Below are positions 13,425 through 26,012 of a stretch of 37,614 bases of DNA, one piece after another; position 1 is the first letter of the stretch; each line of letters opens with the position of its first letter. The notes below the pieces were generated by a model that was not told the origin of the DNA, made no database searches, and was given only the letters and a program-made list of their open reading frames with translations. The stretch comes from Eimeria necatrix (Eukaryota > Apicomplexa > Conoidasida > Eucoccidiorida > Eimeriidae). Where the stretch lies: the NCBI RefSeq assembly GCF_000499385.1, contig NW_013653843.1, positions 1 through 37,614 of the forward strand, read 5' to 3'. A program made the position numbers and the translations under genes.

Positions 13425-15528
13425 CATGGCTGCCGATAATGCTTCGTCAAATACTAACGAAAGAAAGGCGTCTTGCTGTCGTTCACAGAATAACCCAACG
13501 GAGCCTTATAGAACACGTTGAAGAACACGATGCTCAGGAGCCAGACGATGTTGAAACCTGAGGAGAGAACCAAGCCTGTTGAACATACTTCAGGGTCATG
13601 CGCAAAGTGTGGTGAAGACATTCTCTGCATGTATGCATAGAGGTATCACTCTTATCGAGAAAATCGAGCATAATTGCTACCAACGATATTCAAAACAAAA
13701 CGATTTCAGGCGTCTATCTACTGAGCCACACGCTTAAAGTAGGTGCGTGTCAGCTACGCGATAGCGATTTAGAGCCTAGTAGTTCAGCGGAATGCTTCAA
13801 CGCACGCACTGCATGGGTAGCAGCCCCTGATGATGATGCTTGTGTACGGCAAAGAATGAGCCGGTGGAGCAAGTGGAACACATCTGCATATCGTGCAGCT
13901 TATTGTCTGTGACTACTTTTAAAGGTCATTGCCACTGTACCGAGCCAGTCGAAAACCTCAATATCTCTCAACGTCGTGAACATCAACACAGAAACGAGCT
14001 TCAAGTGTTTTCTGCGGCGAGTGTGCATTGCGCACATTTCATACAGTGGAGTGGAGTGCCAAGGCTAGACATTGCGGCAATGCAGACACATCGCAGCTAA
14101 CTTTTTATTTTGCATGTACTGTTAAACAATAAGACGTTGGCAGTGCTACAGTGGGCACAAATTTGCATATCCACGAAACTACAATATGCTTTTGTCGACG
14201 AAAATTGATGACTGTTCTCAGCACGATTGCAAATTTTGTGAAAACACGTAAAAGTCGCAACATTAAAAGTGTGAAAACTATTGTGTAACTGGGATACATT
14301 GTAGCACGGAGCGCGGTGCCAAATGACAGACGAATCTGAACATAACAGCTAACAATGCATGCTTCCGCGATCTAAAGCGCTTCAGCGCGCACTAGCTGTG
14401 ATTTCGAAAAGTTGAAGATTTCGCGTTTATCTTTGCTGAGCGACAATCAAAAAGTTCAAGGTTTTAGGTTGATCTGTGCCTGGGGTGCAACTGTAACAGA
14501 CAGCTGTGCCCGTATTCTTACAGGCAGTACTCAACAAAGCCAAGAATGATTGCCAACATACGACCCCTGAAGATGCTTTGGTCACGGAACTGATGCTCTT
14601 GAAAATCATGTGTGTTGAATGCCTTAGCAAATAATATATATTATTTTTTGATACAGTACATAGTTTTATCACTCCGAACGGCGTTACGCGATAATGGCAG
14701 TCGATAGGAAAACAGCCAATGCATTGCGAACGATCCATTTTTATTGTAACACATCCCGTTAATCGTGCAGATGTGGCAGTGTAACGCAAACGACGTTTTC
14801 CGCGAATCCAAATTCATGTGACCTACTCCCTGAAAATTCCGTTAAGTAGTAAATTTTGATGACAGCAAGGGTCCATCACTGCTTACAGAGACTTGCATAT
14901 ATGGGGGGATGGAGCGTGCTTGAAGTCTGCTTCTAGACGCCAGCAGAAACGTTTCTCCGACAAAGGAAACCATCTGTAGCAGCTTAAAAAATGCGGGAAA
15001 AACGCCGACTCTCACATTGTTGGCGTGGGAGCCTTGCATAGTGCAACGTGCACTTGCGTAAACAGAGTGTACGGATTAGGCAAAAGAAATGTCTCGGGAA
15101 ATTGCTAAACGGTAAATCTTCTTTCGTTTGCAAGTAACGCACGCCTCAGCAAGTCAAAAAGTACTCCAGCAAAGTATCAGTGCAACTTGGTGTAACCGAA
15201 GTCTGCCCATGACAGTGATCCTCAATAAAACATAGCTATGCAGCAGCCATGATTCGATCACGCTTCTGGTGTTTCTGCATGCCCCACTTCGACGAGCGTG
15301 TCATACTTCCTGCAGCAGCAGACTTTCTGGCTTGCCATTTTCCCCTTGTAGGCGATCCTGCAACTGCTTAGAAAGGGCTACTGAGACCTGCTTAACCATC
15401 TCAAAATGCTGTCCAGTGGTCAGAAGACAGACTTTTGTACAGGTGGACACGACGTTGAAAGCATTAAAGTCGAGCTGGTGTCATTCACTGAACAATATTG
15501 TCTCTTCTATTGAGATAGACAGGCACAA
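13425..15528. other. Anonymous sequence with an 18-bp AT palindrome
   Basis: No gene is supported. The longest frame is 120 codons on the minus strand (14427-14789), unrecognised. A perfect 18-bp palindrome, aaataatatatattattt, lies at 14629-14646. Such AT palindromes are common in AT-rich spacers and could extrude as a small cruciform. The string tctatctactgagcca at 13713-13728 recurs at 19840-19855. Confidence 0.5.
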
Positions 15529-15692
15529 CTTGTGCCACTGAGGGAGATACACATAGTTTAAAACCTTTCTTGCGACGAAGAAAGCACAGGGCTGACGGAG
15601 CCTGGCGCTTCTTGTGCCACTGATGGAGATACACATAGTTTAAAACCTTTCTTGAGACGGAGAAATCACAGGGCAGACTGAGCCTAGCGCTG
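15529..15692. repeat. 82-bp tandem duplication
   Basis: Units at 15529-15610 and 15611-15692 both begin cttgtgccactga and share ggagatacacatagttta and aaacctttcttg. They differ by scattered substitutions such as tgcgacgaag versus tgagacggag. A weaker third start, tgccagtgcc, follows directly at about 15690, suggesting a further decayed or partial unit. The period is not a multiple of three. This is a simple local duplication with no associated gene. Confidence 0.92.
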
Positions 15693-16826
15693 CCAGTGCC
15701 AGTATTACGACACCACGGACGAAAAGTTCGTTCTTACTGGACAGTCTTAAGGACCCTCGAATAGTTGGTACGGCTGATCAGTATTTGTTGAGCCACACGA
15801 GGCTCTAAGTGACGCAATTAGCTCACTGGCTGATGGTTACCAAACATACTCCTTTATTTTTCAAATTTTAATCAAGTCCAAGTAGCTGTGGCATCAGGAA
15901 CTAAAGTGCAGTGCGCAAGGTTGCTCAAACGTTCTGCTGGAGGTATGCAACTTCTAAATCAGCTAATCAGCGAAAAATGAAATCCTTTCCTCACAGGTGT
16001 AGGCAACGTGCCGTTTACTCTAAGAGGAGAACGGAACGTCAGCAACCAGTTCACCTTCTCGTCTACTGTGACAGGGGTCACGAAAACGCAAAGCAAATGA
16101 CCCCCTAGAAAAAATGGTGGCGCTTCTATTTCTTGGAAATGACACCTTTTAAAAACTAAGTAGTTCGGCCCGAGCTAAACGTCGCTTGTGAGCCTTTTTC
16201 TCCACATGGGAAAAATTGCGCACTCCCTGCCAGTGAAACAATTCTATTTATGAAAGTTTTGCTGTTGTGTGGTCGCCGTGTTCTACTTTTCTTGTGGAAG
16301 ATGCAGATTTGCATTCCGTTCTGTCTACTTAACATTCAATGTGCCTCCCCCCGTCTTTGAGTCAGAGCATAGCTGATCCTAATTTGTACTCACGTACTTT
16401 GTACGATACAGCGACACCAAAAGACACTTGTTGACGACGCGCACCAGTGGCCAATTTGTTTCCTGATAGATGAAGGCACTCCAATAACGTGGTCCAGGAA
16501 TATCTGGCCCCTAGATGCTTGTATGCTTTGCCTTGTATTATTGTGCTTGAGGGCTATGAGCCTTCACGTCTAAGCACGAAGAGCGCTTTAAAATTCTTTC
16601 AGGCGCAGTGCTTTGTACATTTGACTCCGTTAGGTTACTTGCGTGCAGCATCGTGTCGGTCCAAAGCGTGCTCAGTCTGCTAAGAATCAACTCTTTAGGC
16701 GTTCGCGTTGTGATTGCTTTTTCTTTTCCATGTGACTGATAACCACTCAAGACCGTAAACCAGACGCAAACCTCTCACGAAAAAATATAGTTTAGCAGTT
16801 TAAATGAGTGGGTCAAAGCTTATCGC

Positions 16827-16842
16827 ACCGGCCTGGGCCGGT
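16827..16842. other. GC-rich 7-bp hairpin with 2-nt loop
   Basis: The strings accggcc and ggccggt are perfectly complementary around tg. It is very short and may be chance. It is followed by gtctctttcc rather than a T run, so a terminator reading is not supported. Confidence 0.6.
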
Positions 16843-18421
16843 CTCTTTCCAGCAGTCTGCTACTCTTGTGTCACTAAGCTGCAACTGACTAGCTTACACT
16901 CTTCGATGTTGCCGAACATGTTCTTTCACTGAAATCGCGATTTTGAATAGAAAAGAGCTAAATATGTTTTGCAGCAGGAATATATCTTTGTCCCGGGCTA
17001 AACGTTAGGTGGTCAATTGAACATTGTCTTCGACATCACAGCAAACGCCTATGCAAGGGTCCGCAAAAACGCAAATATACGCTAGTAGCGCAAACCTCCA
17101 CGAAAAGTGGTCCTGTATTCATTACTTTACTGTACACGAACGCAATGCTCGAACTCGAACAAAAACACTCACAGAGGACTCGCTTGTCCCAACTGTGCAT
17201 CCGTAGAACAGCAATTCATATCTGATTAGACGTCGCATTTTGTTAAGCTTTGCTTTGTTGAGCCATCCACGTCAGGGTTGCTTGGCTCTTGATTCTATTC
17301 CTCATTTTGAGCAGTCAACCCACCTCCTGGAGTTTTGGAAACTTTGTTCTTCGATATTCAAACATTTTTCGCTTCAGCTAGTAACTAAATTCAGCAGCAA
17401 GGAAAACTGATGGTGCATCAAGCAATGTGCTTGGAAGATATATGTTTTCTTTTATGTCCGCATCTGCCAGACAAGCACAGATAATGTCGCTTATGACTCC
17501 GCCGTACGAATGCTTCAGCTACGGCCATGCGTATCAATACGCTTTAAGCCTTGCAAAGTGCGAAAAAGGCTGCTACGCTTCAGCCATGCAAGCAAAATGT
17601 TGCGCTAAAAGACGTGACAGAGGAAGCCTGCTGGATGTTTTTCCTGTTGGAATCTTTTTTGAGTCGGCACACACTGGATATATCATGAAGCGCTCACTGG
17701 CACTCGGTCTCTAAATAATAATCGATTTGCTTTTGCTAGGGCCATGCCTGAGGAGAAATCGTTCCAAAACGATCATGCGTACTAACTAGCGCGAGCAGTG
17801 CCGGCGTGTGTTTCCTTGAGCTTGAAACCTCTTTTCTACGATAGAATAATATGAGTTGCGAGTACGCACTACGCCACAAGACAATATAACGAAGAAGATT
17901 GGTGCTGTGCACAAGCACCTTAATGAAAACCAGAGGGGCAGTTTTTTGGTGTTTGTTCACGAACGCGTCCAGAACAACCAATACGTTATCTATGCAATTA
18001 CGAAATGTGTACTACTGGTGCGTCTTTAGCTCGCAAGAAAAAGAATGACTTTTGTTACTATTAATGCTCTTTTTCAACTTGTGTCGAAGCACAATGAGCA
18101 CTGGCTATCAGCTTCGCCAATGGCTCTAGACGCCGTTGGGTAATTGAACGAAGTGTATTCACATCTGCTGAATGGCGTATATTCTGCAGCGCACAAGTTG
18201 CGAAGTACCTTGGCACAAGCGATTCATGTTTCACATTTGTGATGCGTCGCACTATCTGGAAAGTTGGAAACTCACTGTGCCAATATTGTTGATACGCTCT
18301 ATTGCTCGCCGAGGAGAGCGTGCACTTGCGAGAAACCTTCAGTAACGTCGTGAGCAGCAAAAGGCAGCAAAATCGTCTCAAGACCCATACTTGCGAAACA
18401 ATGTGACCAGTAGCGAATTGT

Positions 18422-18440
18422 ATAGCAGCTGGGCTGCTAT
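18422..18440. other. 8-bp hairpin with 3-nt loop
   Basis: The strings atagcagc and gctgctat pair perfectly around tgg. It lies inside an unrecognised minus-strand frame. No function can be assigned. Confidence 0.65.
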
Positions 18441-21300
18441 GAATAATTAAGCAGTTACTGCAAAGGAAGGAACTGCTACACTCAAGACAAATGGTGCTCT
18501 TTGCTTGCAGCACAAAGAGCCGCACGCTGTCAACAAAATACAGCCTTTGTTGCATGGCTGAAGTAACGCAGGCGCCTCACTGTCTGGCGAAATTTCTTGT
18601 GTGTTTGTGGGTGAAGCTCACAAGGCTTCAGGTGAGAAAGAGTAAAATGCTTGTTCAAGAGGAAACAAGGAGGCGAATAGCCTGCCGTCATGTGAAACTG
18701 CAATATGCAAAGTAGGAAAGAGACTTCGTAACTCTGCGCTTGTGATGAACTACTTAGAAAAAATCGCGCTCATTCATCAGCGATACAATTTTATTAAAAT
18801 TCATTTATTTTGTGGGTGACGCAGTAAGTTGGACGAAACCGCAAAACGCGTTTCGCGGACAGGAATGCATTGGGATCACGCCCATAGATGCGTTTGGACA
18901 TGTGCGCAACCAAACCCACTTCCTAGAAAGGCGACAAATTGTAGGCACAGTTGCCGGAAATGTGTCGATTGAATATATTGTATCGTCAAAACTAAAGATG
19001 CTTGTTTCACATAGTAAACAAATGAGGGTAGTTCATTCAACCTAATTACTCGCTTTCCCCTTGAGCTAAGCACTTTAGGTTTTCATCATTAGAGGGTGCT
19101 GCTGACGCGCATAAATGCAGCGTGCTCTACTTCGCATTTTCTTTATTCAAGAGCTTGGTTTGTATCAAACGCACCATCTGCAGGCCCTCACGTTTCACTC
19201 AAGATTAAGCACTTGACATAAGTGTCTGTCGCGGTCGATGCTGTGTTTGAGTTCAATGTACGCCTATACCACGATCGTCTACTTTATCCGTTGCTTTCAA
19301 TTGTTTCCCTGTCTCTGTTCGTTCCATGCGTTTGACTGCAACAAGACAAAATGGAAAAGCAAAATGCAAGGACCTCTTGTAACTTTGAAGAATATTTTGA
19401 ACTTATTGCGTTCACTAGAAATAAGCTCCAAATGCCGAATTATCTGGAATCTTCGTTTGTTTGACAACAATAAACGTTTATACAACATTTAGCGTCAAAC
19501 TACAACTGTCAAAACCCATTAACCACGCTCCTGGCTCAAACTACCATCGGCACTCAGTTTCTTCAGGACAAACGCGGCTCCTCCGTAGCCTGTGGTGCAG
19601 ATGCAAAGAGGCCCACTCGCGTCCTGTTTAGGTATTCAGCCTTTCTACGTTTCCAGATTTTCTATTCCACTTAGGTTGCACTCACTGTCTGCATTTTCCC
19701 GAGTTTCTTAACGGTTCGGTAATGCTTCGCTTCGGTTTGTTGGAAATCGCACGATCTTCGGCCGTGCACAGTAACAACATTTTGGCGTGCACGGTGCAAG
19801 ACTGCTTGTCAAATCCCGCAGAAAATCGTTTTGATATCTTCTATCTACTGAGCCAGCCGATGATGGTAATTTTTGCTCATATGAGTAAACCGAGAAATCC
19901 TACAGAGCATTCATCCGAGCACTACATGCTCTGATGAAACAAATCTGTCGTGCTAAATTTCAACTGTTGCAAGCTGATTTTGCAAATGGGACAAACTTTC
20001 TGATTGCCGCACCAACATATGGCGCCAATGGCACGATCTCGGCAAGAAAAGTTTTTTGTTTCTAAAGAAGAAGCATATGCAGGCAGTGGCGCAGAAAGGT
20101 AATCGACTCAGAAAAGAGCAGAACAAATCAGAGTCAGCAGCAAATGAAACATATGCGGCTTCGGCGGCTTCACTGGCTTGGCCTGCTTTGCTGGTAAAGG
20201 CAAAATGCAGGGCGCATAAACTCAAGCCATCACGGGCCTCGAATTGCGTAGCCCATTATTTTTGACAAGTTTCTCCTGCATACACACAAATATGCATAAA
20301 GCACAGAAGTGTTTTCTATCGGCAGCAAAACTGATGTGTGTACAAAACAATAACATTTAATTTAGGTTCTACGAACACTCCCACAGACAGGACTTCAAAT
20401 CGCGCGTAGAAAACGCTGCGCGTGCGGTACAAATACATTGCGCGAACTCCCATAAGCATTAGCCTTGTCTAGCATAACAATTTCCCGTTCCAATTCAGTG
20501 AGACACACTTTCTTCAGGTCAAACCGGCATATTTCGTGCTCATTGAATAACGGAGTGCAATATTATAGATAAGTAGATCTCTGAATCGTTGGAAAATGGC
20601 GTTGCCAGTCTCTCTTCATTAGAGGCAGCATGAAGACAGGCAGAGCCGCAGCACAGAGTTTGAAAGCGTTCAACTATTTACCTATCCAAAACTGAATCAC
20701 ACCACAAACAAGTCAATACTTGAGCCGTCCCGATTCTTTGTATTCTGGGTGCTCGGCGCATTTTGCGGCTGGTGACAGCTTGCTGCTGGTGGGTCACGCA
20801 AATTATCAAACTACATTGATTCCAGAACGCGAAATCGTGCTCGGCATCTCTCTGTAGAACGTCATGCGACGCCAATATAGACATAGGCTAAACTCCCTCT
20901 GAATTAACTCAACAGGAAAGACTCAAAAAAGATTAGTGATGCATGTAATATTCATGTATACTCTGCGATTGAGCACGCATGCTGTTGGTATGCTCAATGA
21001 CGTGGATGTGGAAGATCATTGATCGCAAAGCGAAATGTCCCGCATTGAGACTGTGAGCCAAATAGTGTGGGCCAACACAGTTTGTCATCACTAGCCTGTT
21101 CGAAAGACACAGTCGCGTTCCCAGTGGAGCATCAATAATCTAGCCCAGATGGAAGAAACTTATCGGTTACTTAGCAGTTCAGTGCGCGTGAGCTGATTTG
21201 TCAGCATTAGCTAACGAGGCACTTTACGTACTTGCTGCATGCAAAAGCATTCAGTTAAGATATATTGTGTAGTCAACATTTTGAGGTCGACAAACGCTCC

Positions 21301-24300
21301 AGAGCGCCAAATGAGCGGTTTTGTAGGCATGCTGGAGCAAGCAGGCAAGCACTGAGAAAATGTGATGAGCATGCATGAGAAGATCCCAATGACTGGATAT
21401 CAGGTCATATTGCGTGTTCATATCATGAGACTGCAGAAGAGCAATGAGAATGATACAAAGTGTGGAAAGGACAGGAGTAGCAAGCTAAACACGAATCGAT
21501 GGTCCAGCACCAGCTGCGAACTTTGTACAGATTATGCAATAGGGGGTAAAGCTGGTTGAGCCAGGGCCCATAACATTTTTTTTAAACTGTTACATTGGTT
21601 TCTCCATAGCCACGCAACGCACAACCTTTCGAAACAGGTAGGAAGCGAACACTTGTAGCCTGTTTACCTAGATACAGAAAACTGCTAGCAAATTTCCCCA
21701 CTGGCCAAGTTCTTGCAGACTTGCTTTGCATCATGCCTTTGTAACTTCGCCGCAATTTTCTTGCAGGTGGCAACGTGGAACTCCTTTTTGGCAAACTGAA
21801 ACGCTCACAGCTCGAGAGCTCTTCAGTTACCCAAGAAATGCGCGAATCGAAGAAATACGCGATGCAATGCTTTCGACACAACACAATGCTAAAGCAAACG
21901 CGACACCGTTTGACAAAAATTCAGACGTTTTGAGGAATGCAATAGTTATGGCATGTCACTATGTATTCTGCGGAAGTACTTGTATACGGCATTCAAATAA
22001 CATATATATGTGCATATATATAATTTAAATATGCTAGCTATGCCATGTGCTAGAGCCTTGCAAAGCCATGCATTAAGCAATTGACATTATCCACAGCCAA
22101 AAATAGCAAAACAATCGCAAGGGACTCCTGGAAGATCTATAAGAGTCTAGAGATTACGTCCTTCTGTTATTTTCTTCTACGCATGAAGGCGTCATTTTAC
22201 AAGAATATCAAACAGCATCAACATTGAGGTATATAATGCATTTCATAAATTTCAGTGGTAGGAGTTATGGCCAGAAGCTGCAACATAGCTTGCTTCTTCA
22301 ATTAGCTTATTTCATGAGACTGCTATCGCAGCCTTGTAAGGCCACCAATTCAAGCGCCAATAGTTCAAACGTTCCAAAGCGGCGGAACCAAAAACGCGCA
22401 GCCAGTTTTATTTGATTTGGGGTTTAGGGCACAGTCGAAATGCCTTCAGAACTACTCAAAATTATACTTGCACGCACTTGCGAGAGCTTCTGGACAAAGT
22501 CGGTCGTACTCTCTACACCGTCAATATTCCCCAGGGAGAACAGTTGCCGAGTTCGACAGCAAATAGTGACAATCTGAAGAAACGTCCGTTCACCTTAATC
22601 AGTGTCACAGCGCTAGTCTCCAAAGAGCGAGCTCGCATTTTCAAAATTAAGGGAAACATTTCTTCATAGTAAGATGCTCAAGCAAGCGTCCGCTGCAGCG
22701 GCGAGATACAACAAAATGCGCATACCCATTTTCTCAGCGGCTCTTTCCTTACAATTTGACTTGTGACACCACTTATATCCACGTGGCATTTTGCCTTAAA
22801 GGGAGGAAGATGAGTACAAACTGCAACTACACTTGCATTAGCGCCGTGTATTCTTACTCTAAGCATGTAAGCTAACACCTACTCTTGAACACACACGTTT
22901 CATGTGCAACACGCACTCTCTTTTTTTCGTACTCACATCAAGATATATCGTGCGCATTCAGTTCTTGCAGTTCCACTAGCAGCTCGCACAGAGCATAAAT
23001 CGGTAGACAAGATTTCAGCCTTGCGTATACATCAATACATAAAGCAGGCCTTTGAAACACACGTTTGACGATAACAAAAAATTAAGGTATTGCTCCACTT
23101 GAACCCAGTAAAAGCAAAATGTAGCTTTTCATGTACTAAAATCCGTCAAATTGACTAGGCTGACTTGACTAAGAGTTCTTTTTTTCCGCCATGTGTTACA
23201 AACAGCACACGCGTATCTTACAATTCTGCAGAGAGTCCTCCCCCGCTACGCATATTAACAGGTGTCTGAGGTGTTTGAACGTACGTCGCACTCCTCATCT
23301 TGTGTCGTTTTCGCACCTCCTGGTTTTGGACAATGAAAGCATTCAGGGAACCGCAACACGTGCGTGAATGTGAAATGCACAAAAAGGACCGTTTACAGCC
23401 GCCAAGATAATTATGAGCGGGACAATTAGGGCGTGCTCAGGTCATTCGTTATGCCATGTGCAGTTGATCGGCTGACGCAAATTCGATACGTTTATGCGAC
23501 AGAACAACTTATAGTCCTAACAGGTTTCTGCTTTTGTGAAATTATGTACTAGAAGGCTAGGTCCACCCTTTACACACCGACGAAAAAATAGAGGCTTGAA
23601 CCCATACAGTCCCCCTTACGACCGTTTTTTCCAGCTTGGTGCCTTTCATATTTGCTGTAAAATCACATGTGGGCAAACCGTACCGCCTGGTTGATCAAGA
23701 GACGTGTGTTTAAGCTGTACATGCTTTTAGACGAAGACTATTTCTAGTCTTATTGTATAGCGAATAACTGGAGATCGTTCTATCCGCGTTCTAGCAGCGC
23801 TATGCAAGGAGTAATATGGCACGGGCCGATGCAAAGAAGGCATCACGCAGCATCCTGAGGATTTCTTTCGCAAGACTCTAGAAATGCGCCAAAAAGAATT
23901 TAACTAAATGAAAACAGCAAGCAGTTGTACGCATGCTGAAATTGTATCTCCAAAAGCCTTTGCATGACCGGAATTACAGCATGAAACGAATCGTCGACCG
24001 TGTGCACGCCATCGTTTTGTTATTTAAGCTTTTATGGACCAGCACCCGCTTGCCTCTTCAAATTCAGCACACCCGTTCAGCAGAACAACGAAAAAACGTG
24101 GTTGAAATTTGTGCTCCAATCGGCGTCTGTTCAGCTCCTGTTGCAATGCGCACTCTCTTTTTGCGCGTCTTGTAGGAGCGAATTCTTGGTGTAAGCAAGG
24201 ATCCATTGGCGACACGTAACTGCTGTCAAAAAAACTGCATACCACCAAGCTATTGCTTCTGCATGTCTAGAGAAGGTAGATATTTAGCGGCAGTTCTACC

Positions 24301-25890
24301 CTAAACTTGGCATAACTACGGATTTGTTATTTCATATGTGCACAAGAAAATTTGGTCATCGACTCTATATTGAATAAAAATTTTTCGAAGTAGCGCTTAA
24401 GAGAGACTGATGGCGTATATATAGTACATGACTGTTCGTACGCTGCACGCAGCTTTCAGGCGACGTCATTAACAGAACAAGTGATTAGCGTCCACGGGAA
24501 TTTTAGAAAGTGTGTCCCAGACTGACTTTGACTATCCCCGCTCCGTGCGCAAGACAAAAGTTGTCCGCATAGAGGATTTGTGTGCACTTCCCCAGCGACG
24601 AAAGAGTAACAAAGCAACCAAACAATAAGCAAGGGCGACGCAAATTTCCTTCCATATTCTCTTTTATGTCGCTTCCAACGTACGCGCTGCAAAAGAAGCG
24701 CCTTTGTTTTAAATCTGATGCTCACAAAGCAGCGACCAAAGCGACGACTCCACCGCCTTGAAAACGGGGCTGCGGGAGCGCTGCAAAGGGGGAAATACTA
24801 CATTGCAGTCCTTCAATACAGTGCACAATACTACTTTTTCAGAAACAAATTTAGTAAAAGCAGCGAGCGTTCATAAAAACCTCAAGATGTTGGACGGCTG
24901 TCGAATGGCGGTAGGGGCCCTGCTATGGTTGTATCAGAGCTAAAATGCACAGAAAAGAGTTTTATCAAACATGAAAACTAATTATGATCCCGACTGAAAT
25001 CGGGGCAACCCACATGTCAAAGTGCGCCTACTGCTGCGAAAAATGAGGGTTAGCCCTTTACTGGCTTAGGTTGGTCATGGAGGTCCTCGCCAAAACCAAG
25101 CGAGACGCCTGTGAAAGCATTTGAAATGTACCTTGCAGTTTCTTTTCATACAATGATTTGATTCCACCAATCAAACGATACGTGGAAAAATAGCAGCCAA
25201 AGCGAATAGGCATTGCGGATTCGTAAAAATGGAAACGCTGTGTGCCAAAGGTAAAAGCGAGTGGTATATAAGTAAGGCGAACTCACATTTCATTTTCTAA
25301 CGGGGTTATACATTTCGATCTTGGAGAAAATTATTGCAGCATTTAGCTTCAGATATATTTCATTTTATCCAACTTACCTTCTTAAACAAAAGTGAAGGCT
25401 TTCGGTGTAAGAGATAAAGAAAGCTCATTTTCAAGGCAACAGCATAGTAACGACGAATCATTTAACCATCTCCCACCACACAACTAAAGTGAAAAGATTT
25501 TATAAGCGGAACGATGAGAACGACACTGCTTGGCCTCTGCGTTCCCACTACAGACTTTATGAGCGCATGAAATAGCTCCCATAAACGTAATCGAAAACAA
25601 ACGTCTAAATTCGCATTAACCGTTTATATCTAGCAGCAAAGTTTGGCAGCTTGCTTTCATGCAGCAATGAGCTGACACTCAACCACTGTGAGAGTGGAGT
25701 TGCATTCAACCCTGCAGCAAATGATTGATTTTCGTAGTCTATCAAGTTCCACTAGCGATTCGAACGGCCACTGAACTATTTCGACACTGGTTGCATCTGG
25801 GAGGCGCTGAGTTGAGTGCCCTGCAGAGCAAAAGAATCCCCTGCGCTGTATATTGGGGCAACTGCCTGATCTCGCAAACAGAAACGTATG
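21301..25890. other. Anonymous sequence, no supported gene
   Basis: About 4.6 kb. Frames of 100 codons occur on both strands at 21582-21884 and 21726-22028, overlapping each other. An 85-codon plus frame at 22412-22669 follows. I do not recognise any of them with confidence, though 21726-22669 has weak retroviral-integrase-like spacing. Around 22005-22025 there is a short AT-alternating patch. A 7-bp hairpin (aagacta/tagtctt) lies at 23734-23751. A TATA-like string is at 25265-25272 with no gene visible downstream. Confidence 0.5.
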
Positions 25891-26012
25891 TCTACAGATA
25901 ACCTTGCATACAGGTCGTTGCTGCTTTTTTTTCAGTTGCAGGCGACCTACTTCCTGTCCACAGATAAGCTTCCATACAGGTCGTTGCTGCTTTTTTTTTT
26001 CAGTTGCAGGCG
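25891..26012. repeat. 66-bp tandem duplication with poly-T length difference
   Basis: Units start at 25891 and 25957. Both contain acagata, atacaggtcgttgctgc, a T run, then cagttgcaggcg. The T run is 8 bases in the first unit and 10 in the second, so spacing is 66 before the run and 68 after it. A 125-codon minus frame (25657-26034) and a 78-codon plus frame (25888-26124) both stay open through the duplication. On the minus strand the two units read as KKKQQRPV followed by WKLIC or CKVIC. The frame has no recognisable domain. The repeat is certain; coding is not. Confidence 0.92.

Larger units (their letters stand above)
15693..21300. other. Anonymous sequence with small hairpins
   Basis: About 5.6 kb with no supported gene. 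The longest frame is 164 codons on the minus strand (18061-18555). It is Cys/Leu/Ser-rich, with scattered CxxC-like pairs but no recognisable domain, and is unlikely to be a real gene. Two tidy short hairpins are present: accggcc-tg-ggccggt at 16827-16842 and atagcagc-tgg-gctgctat at 18422-18440. Neither has a neighbouring gene that would give it a regulatory meaning. Confidence 0.5.

Noticed and set aside
18061..18555. 164-codon minus frame with CxxC pairs as a zinc protein
   Set aside because: Irregular cysteine spacing and no recognisable fold; composition is that of translated non-coding DNA.
21582..22669. Plus-strand RGTP, ELF, GRTLYTV strings as an integrase tail
   Set aside because: Suggestive order, but the gap is several hundred bases too long and the opposite strand is equally open; kept only as a note.
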